Positions 19,351 through 23,436 of a stretch of DNA of 23,436 nt are shown piece by piece (positions within the stretch are counted from its first letter, which is position 1; each line of letters opens with the position of its first letter). The translations under genes were made by a program, and so were the position numbers. This stretch comes from Fen-999 sp035505955. GTDB lineage: Bacteria; Pseudomonadota; Gammaproteobacteria; Burkholderiales; Rhodocyclaceae. The notes beneath the pieces are model-generated. The model ran no database searches, was not told where the DNA came from, and was given only the letters and a program-made list of their open reading frames with translations. The stretch lies in the NCBI GenBank assembly GCA_035505955.1, contig DATJQH010000049.1, positions 1-23,436 of the forward strand, in the 5' to 3' direction.

Positions 19351-20519
19351 TACCTGATCTTCAGCGTGGATAGCCCGAACAGCACAAGCAGGATCGTGAT
19401 GATCCAGAAGCGCACGACCACCTGCGTTTCCTTCCAGCCACTCTTCTCGAAGTGGTGGTGCAGCGGCGCCATCAGGAAGATGCGCCGGCCGACGCCGTAC
19501 TTGCGCTTGGTGTACTTGAACCAGCTCACCTGCAGCATCACCGACAGCGTCTCGGCGACGAACACGCCGCCCATGATGAAGAGGACGATCTCCTGCCGCA
19601 CGATGACGGCAACGGTGCCCAGCGCCGCGCCCAGCGCCAGCGCGCCGACGTCGCCCATGAACACTTCCGCCGGATACGCGTTGAACCAGAGGAAGCCCAG
19701 CCCCGCGCCCGCCATGGCGCCGCAGAACACCGTCAGTTCGCCGGCGCCCGGAATGTAGGGAATGAGCAGGTATTTCGAGAACACCGCGTGGCCGGTCACG
19801 TAGGCGAAGATGCCGAGCGCCGCGCCCACCATGACCGTCGGCATGATCGCGAGGCCGTCGAGGCCGTCGGTGAGGTTCACTGCGTTGCTGGCGCCCACGA
19901 TGACGAGGTAGGTCAGGATGATGAAGCCGAAGATGCCGACGGGATAGGACACCTCCTTGAAGAACGGCACGATCAGGTTGGCCTTGGCCGGCAGTTCGAG
20001 CGTGAAGCCGCTGCCCACCCATTGCAGGAACAGTTCGACGACCTTCTCGTTGTTGGGCGCCGAAATCGAGAAGGCGATGTAGATGGCGGCGACGATGCCG
20101 ATCACGGATTGCCAGAAGAACTTGGCGCGCGCCGACAGGCCGTCGGGATTGCGAAAGACGACCTTGCGCCAGTCGTCGACCCAGCCTACGGCGCCGTAGC
20201 CGAAGGTGACGAGGAGCACGATCCAGACGAAGCGGTTCGACAGGTCGCCCCACAGCAGCGTCGACACGCCGAGCGAGAGCAGGATCAGGGCGCCGCCCAT
20301 GGTCGGCGTGCCGGCCTTGACCAGATGCGTCTGCGGCCCCTCGCTGCGCACCGACTGGCCGATCTTCTTCACCGCCAGCCAGCGGATCAGCGCCGGGCCG
20401 AACAGGAAGGAAATCGAAAGCGCCGTCATGGTCGCGAGTACCGCGCGCAGCGTGATGTAGTTCAGGACGTTGAAGGCGTGGATATCCTTCGCCAGCCATT
20501 GGGCCAGCTCAAGCAACAT
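19350..20519 (-). CDS. mraY: Phospho-MurNAc-pentapeptide transferase MraY
   Basis: A 389-residue integral membrane enzyme forming lipid I on undecaprenyl phosphate. Visible catalytic segments are DDWRK (115-119), NLTDGLDGLA (215-224), MGD (288-290) and the HHHFEKSGW histidine loop (354-362). About ten transmembrane helices are apparent. It is longer than the E. coli enzyme (360), with extra residues in the loop around 155-190, common in betaproteobacterial members. ATG 20519 is chosen over the frame extending to 20774, which lies in murF. It overlaps murF by 11 bases and ends in TAATG with murD. Confidence 0.97.
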   Translation of the reverse strand: MLLELAQWLAKDIHAFNVLNYITLRAVLATMTALSISFLFGPALIRWLAVKKIGQSVRSEGPQTHLVKAGTPTMGGALILLSLGVSTLLWGDLSNRFVWIVLLVTFGYGAVGWVDDWRKVVFRNPDGLSARAKFFWQSVIGIVAAIYIAFSISAPNNEKVVELFLQWVGSGFTLELPAKANLIVPFFKEVSYPVGIFGFIILTYLVIVGASNAVNLTDGLDGLAIMPTVMVGAALGIFAYVTGHAVFSKYLLIPYIPGAGELTVFCGAMAGAGLGFLWFNAYPAEVFMGDVGALALGAALGTVAVIVRQEIVLFIMGGVFVAETLSVMLQVSWFKYTKRKYGVGRRIFLMAPLHHHFEKSGWKETQVVVRFWIITILLVLFGLSTLKIR

Positions 20520-21894
20520 GGTTCTTCTCCGTGATGGCTTCGACGATTCTTTCCATGCGCATGAAGCGCGACCCCTTGACCAGCAGCGCCACGTCGCCGT
20601 CGAGTCCGGCTTCGAGCGCGCCGACGAGATCTTCCGGCTTGCCGAAATGTGTGGCCCCGTTGCCGAACGCGAGCGCGGCAACTGCGGACAGCTCGCCCAG
20701 CGCGAGCAGGCGCTCCACGCCGCGATCCCGCGCGTAGCGGCCGATTTCGTCGTGCAACTGCTTTGCGGTGTCACCCGTCTCGCCCATGTCGCCGACGACG
20801 AGCCAGCGGCGCCCCGGCAGCGCGGCCAGCACGTCGATGGCAGCGCGCATGGAATCCGGATTGGCGTTGTAGGTGTCGTCGATCACGAGCGCGCCGCCAT
20901 GGCCCGCGCGGCGTTGCAGGCGGCCCTTGATGCCGGCGTAACGCGACAGCGCCTCGGCCACGGTACCGACGCTGACGCCCACCGCAAGGCACGCCGCCGC
21001 GGCGGCGAGCGCATTCATGGCGTTGTGCCGCCCGGCCACGGGCAGCTCGAACTCCACCTCGCCTTGCGGGGCCGTGAGACGAACGCCGCTGACCAAACCG
21101 CGCGATTCGGCACTGGCGCGCACCTCGGCAGGCGCCGTCATGCCAAAGTCGACGATGCGCTTTCCGACCGCCAGTTGCCGCCACAACTCGGCGTGGGGAT
21201 CGTCGGCGTTGATCACCGCGATGCCGTTGTCCGACAGGCCCTCGAAGATTTCGCCCTTGGCGCGCGCCACGTCCGTCAGCGTACCCAGGCCCGCCAGATG
21301 CGCGCGCTGGGCGTTGTTCACGAGCGCCACGGTCGGTCGCGCCAGGCGCGTGAGGTACGCAATCTCGCCGCGATGGTTCATGCCCATCTCGATCACCGCG
21401 GCGCGATGACCGGCGTGCAGCCGGAGCAGCATCTGCGGCAGGCCGATGTCGTTGTTGAGGTTGCCGGTCGTCGCAAGCACGGTTTCCGCCGGATCGAGAT
21501 CGTCGCGCCGCTCGTGCTCGCGCAGGATGGCGGCGCACATCTCCTTGACCGTGGTCTTGCCGTTGCTGCCGGTGATGCCGATCAGGGGCAAGTCGAACTG
21601 CCGCCGCCAGTAGCCGCCGAGGCTGCCCAGGGCAAGGCGCGTATCGTCCACATGCACGAGCGGCAGGCCTTCGCCGTGCTCCTGCGCCCATGCGTGATCG
21701 ACGACCGCGGCAATCGCGCCGCGCGCCAGCACCTCGCGTACATAGTCGTGGCCGTCGAAGCGATCGCCGCGCAGCGCGACGAACAGCTGGCCCGCGGCGA
21801 TTGCGCGTGAATCCGTCGAGACGCTCGCGAAGAGGTGTCCTTCTGCGCTGGCGGTGCCGCCCGTGGCCTGCGCGACTTCGTACAGGTCCATCAT
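20509..21894 (-). CDS. murF: UDP-MurNAc-tripeptide--D-Ala-D-Ala ligase MurF
   Basis: A 461-residue Mur ligase attaching D-Ala-D-Ala. The ATP loop GITGSNGKTT is at 106-115, followed by TTGNLNNDIGLP and VIEMGMNHRGEI, both MurF hallmarks. DDTYNANPDSM and VVGDMGE follow in the C-terminal half. Three in-frame starts are close together: GTG 21900, ATG 21894 and ATG 21891. ATG 21894 is preferred because it overlaps the murE stop as ATGA, the arrangement seen elsewhere in this cluster, with GGAG about 8 bases upstream. Confidence 0.96.
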   Translation of the reverse strand: MMDLYEVAQATGGTASAEGHLFASVSTDSRAIAAGQLFVALRGDRFDGHDYVREVLARGAIAAVVDHAWAQEHGEGLPLVHVDDTRLALGSLGGYWRRQFDLPLIGITGSNGKTTVKEMCAAILREHERRDDLDPAETVLATTGNLNNDIGLPQMLLRLHAGHRAAVIEMGMNHRGEIAYLTRLARPTVALVNNAQRAHLAGLGTLTDVARAKGEIFEGLSDNGIAVINADDPHAELWRQLAVGKRIVDFGMTAPAEVRASAESRGLVSGVRLTAPQGEVEFELPVAGRHNAMNALAAAAACLAVGVSVGTVAEALSRYAGIKGRLQRRAGHGGALVIDDTYNANPDSMRAAIDVLAALPGRRWLVVGDMGETGDTAKQLHDEIGRYARDRGVERLLALGELSAVAALAFGNGATHFGKPEDLVGALEAGLDGDVALLVKGSRFMRMERIVEAITEKNHVA

Positions 21895-23336
21895 CGCCAC
21901 TGCTCCAGCGCCGCACGCGCCTGGTCGAGGTCGGAAAACGGCTGGCGCGTACCGGCGACTTCCTGGTAGTGCTCGTGGCCCTTGCCGGCGAGAACGACGA
22001 CATCGCGTTTGCCCGCATCGACGAGGGCCGCGCGGATGGCGCGCGCGCGATCGGGCTCGACCGCGACCTGCGCCTTGATGCCGCGCAGGATGTCGTCGAG
22101 GATCGCCCGTGGATCCTCCCCGCGCGGATTGTCGCTGGTGAGGACGACGCGATCGGCCAGGCGCTCGGCGATGGCGCCCATCAGCGGCCGCTTGCCGGCG
22201 TCGCGCTCGCCGCCGCAGCCGAAAACGCAGATGAGCCTGCCCTGCCGGGCGGTCGCGGTCTCACGCAATGTCGTCAGCACTTTTTCCAGCGCGTCGGGCG
22301 TGTGGGCGTAATCCACCACGACGAGCGGCGCATCGTGTCCACCCAGCGACTGCATGCGGCCGGGTGGCGGCGTGAGCTTCGGCACGACGGCGGCGATGTC
22401 GGTCAAGGGGTGGCCGTCCGCCAGCAGCGCGCCGACGACGGCGAGCAGATTGGAGGCATTGAAGCGACCGACCACCGGCACCTCGAAACGTACGCCGTCG
22501 AGTTCGAAAGCGATGCCCGCGGCCGTCATCGCGAGCTTGGTCGCTTTCAGCGGCGTACCACGGGGGCTGACTTTCCCCTCCAGTGTGTAGCCGATCGTGC
22601 GCCGCCTGCCGCCGATCCGCTCTGCCAGCTCGGCTCCGAACGGGTCGTCGAGATTGATCACGGCCGCGTGCAGATCCGGCCAGTCGAACAAGCGCTCCTT
22701 GGCAGCGGCGTATGCAGCCATGCTGCCGTGATAGTCGAGATGATCCTGCGTCAGGTTCGTGAATACGGCGACATCGAAATGCGCGCCGTTGATGCGCCCG
22801 GCCTCGATGCCGATCGACGATGCTTCCATCGCACAGGCAACCGCGCCCTGTCCGACGAAGCGGGCAAGCGCACGCTGCACGCTCACGGCGTCGGGCGTCG
22901 TATTCACGCCCTCGACGAGTTGGTCGGGAAAACCGCTGCCCAGCGTGCCGATGACTGCGCAGCGCCGTCCGAGATGTCCCAGCGCTTGCGCAATCCACAA
23001 CGAGGTCGAGGTCTTGCCATTCGTGCCCGTCACGGCGGCCATCCAAAGCCGATGCGACGGCTTGCCATAAACGAGGTTCGCAATCTCGCCCACCAGCGCC
23101 GCGAGGTTCGGCACCGCGAGACACGGCACCGACGTCGCGATTTCCGCACCTGCTTCGTGCAACACCGCGACGGCGCCGCGCGCGACGGCATCGGCGACGA
23201 ACGCCCGGCCATCGGCGCGCTTGCCGGGCAGTGCGACGAAGATGTCGCCGGGCGCGACAGTGCGCGAATCGGCGCTCATGCCGCCAGCCTTGACGCCGTG
23301 CGCTGCCAGCGCCGACAGGACGGCGGACGGCGTCAC
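21891..23336 (-). CDS. murE: UDP-MurNAc-L-Ala-D-Glu--meso-diaminopimelate ligase MurE
   Basis: A 481-residue Mur ligase. The ATP loop TGTNGKTS is at 103-110. EASSIGIEAGRI, TNLTQDHLDYHG and VVDYAHTPDALEKVL are family segments. DNPR at 402-405 (TSDNPRGEDP) is the motif selecting meso-diaminopimelate over lysine, consistent with Gram-negative peptidoglycan. The start is GTG 23336, overlapping the ftsI stop as GTGA; AAGGAGGG sits just upstream in the ftsI tail. Residues 255-262 (KVSPRGTP) are encoded by a copy of the 21-bp repeat and lie in a loop before LKATKLAM. Confidence 0.97.
   Translation of the reverse strand: MTPSAVLSALAAHGVKAGGMSADSRTVAPGDIFVALPGKRADGRAFVADAVARGAVAVLHEAGAEIATSVPCLAVPNLAALVGEIANLVYGKPSHRLWMAAVTGTNGKTSTSLWIAQALGHLGRRCAVIGTLGSGFPDQLVEGVNTTPDAVSVQRALARFVGQGAVACAMEASSIGIEAGRINGAHFDVAVFTNLTQDHLDYHGSMAAYAAAKERLFDWPDLHAAVINLDDPFGAELAERIGGRRRTIGYTLEGKVSPRGTPLKATKLAMTAAGIAFELDGVRFEVPVVGRFNASNLLAVVGALLADGHPLTDIAAVVPKLTPPPGRMQSLGGHDAPLVVVDYAHTPDALEKVLTTLRETATARQGRLICVFGCGGERDAGKRPLMGAIAERLADRVVLTSDNPRGEDPRAILDDILRGIKAQVAVEPDRARAIRAALVDAGKRDVVVLAGKGHEHYQEVAGTRQPFSDLDQARAALEQWR
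22552..22572 (+). repeat. Dispersed 21-bp repeat, copy 4 (in murE)
   Basis: Exact consensus, followed by TT. It is read in MurE as KVSPRGTP (255-262), the same frame as copy 1. All four copies have the same orientation relative to the window and are antisense to the host genes. Confidence 0.8.
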
Positions 23337-23436
23337 ACGCCCTCCTTCACGGCTTCCGCCATGATGAGCGGCTTCAGCGGCACGTCCTGTGGTACGCCGA
23401 GCGTGCGCAGGCTGCCCGCCATGACATCGGCAAACA
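23333..23436 (-). CDS. ftsI: C-terminal end of FtsI (penicillin-binding protein 3), partial
   Basis: An open frame entering from the right edge ends in TGA at 23335-23333. Its last residues, FADVMAGSLRTLGVPQD followed by a short Pro/Lys-rich tail ending VKEGV, match the end of the FtsI transpeptidase domain (PVFA.VM.G.LR.LGVPPD). Position directly before murE is the canonical ftsI place in the dcw cluster. The catalytic region is outside the window. Confidence 0.85.
   Translation of the reverse strand, partial: FADVMAGSLRTLGVPQDVPLKPLIMAEAVKEGV

Noticed and set aside
23389..23398. GTGGTACGCC in ftsI, matching half of the repeat in the opposite orientation
   Set aside because: Only 10 bases match and they encode the conserved LGVP of FtsI.

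Overview
The window is a G+C-rich stretch of a Gram-negative chromosome, most likely a betaproteobacterium. The gene order (ftsI-murE-murF-mraY-murD-ftsW-murG-murC-murB-ddl-ftsQ-ftsA-ftsZ-lpxC, then dciA, an M23 peptidase and secA) is the classic dcw (division and cell wall) cluster layout of that class. The FtsZ tail (IPAFL.KQAD) and the meso-diaminopimelate-type MurE agree. I cannot place it below class level; Rhodocyclales or Nitrosomonadales relatives are plausible.

Layout. (1) 1-2156, + strand: the last codons of an unidentified gene, a class I polyphosphate kinase 2, and an AI-2E-family membrane permease. (2) 2153-7551, - strand: read in the direction of transcription, an M23 metallopeptidase, secA, then mtnA and a class II (FucA-type) aldolase attached directly to the secA stop codon. 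(3) 7587-8036, + strand: dciA (DUF721), the only + strand gene in the remainder of the window. (4) 8023-23436, - strand: the dcw cluster, from the end of ftsI (right edge) through lpxC to a 60-residue membrane protein.

How it works together. MurC, MurD, MurE and MurF, with Ddl supplying D-Ala-D-Ala and MurB supplying UDP-MurNAc, build the UDP-MurNAc-pentapeptide. MraY and MurG make lipid I and lipid II. FtsW and FtsI polymerise and cross-link at the septum, organised by FtsQ, FtsA and FtsZ. LpxC commits carbon to lipid A. SecA drives protein export. Almost every junction in the cluster is a stop/start overlap (ATGA, GTGA or TAATG), so the genes are probably co-transcribed and translationally coupled.

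What stands out. First, mtnA plus a FucA-like aldolase is fused to the end of the secA operon. This pair is the core of the so-called DHAP shunt for 5'-methylthioadenosine and 5'-deoxyadenosine by-products of radical-SAM and polyamine metabolism. Second, a roughly 21-bp sequence (GGCGTACCACGGGGGCTGAC plus T) occurs four times in one orientation inside mtnA (twice), murD and murE, read in different frames. Third, MurD carries an in-frame insertion of about 30 residues encoded by DNA packed with three perfect inverted repeats and a G-quadruplex-type run. No RNA genes, CRISPR arrays, insertion sequences or phage genes were seen. No stretch of more than about 105 bases lacks a gene.
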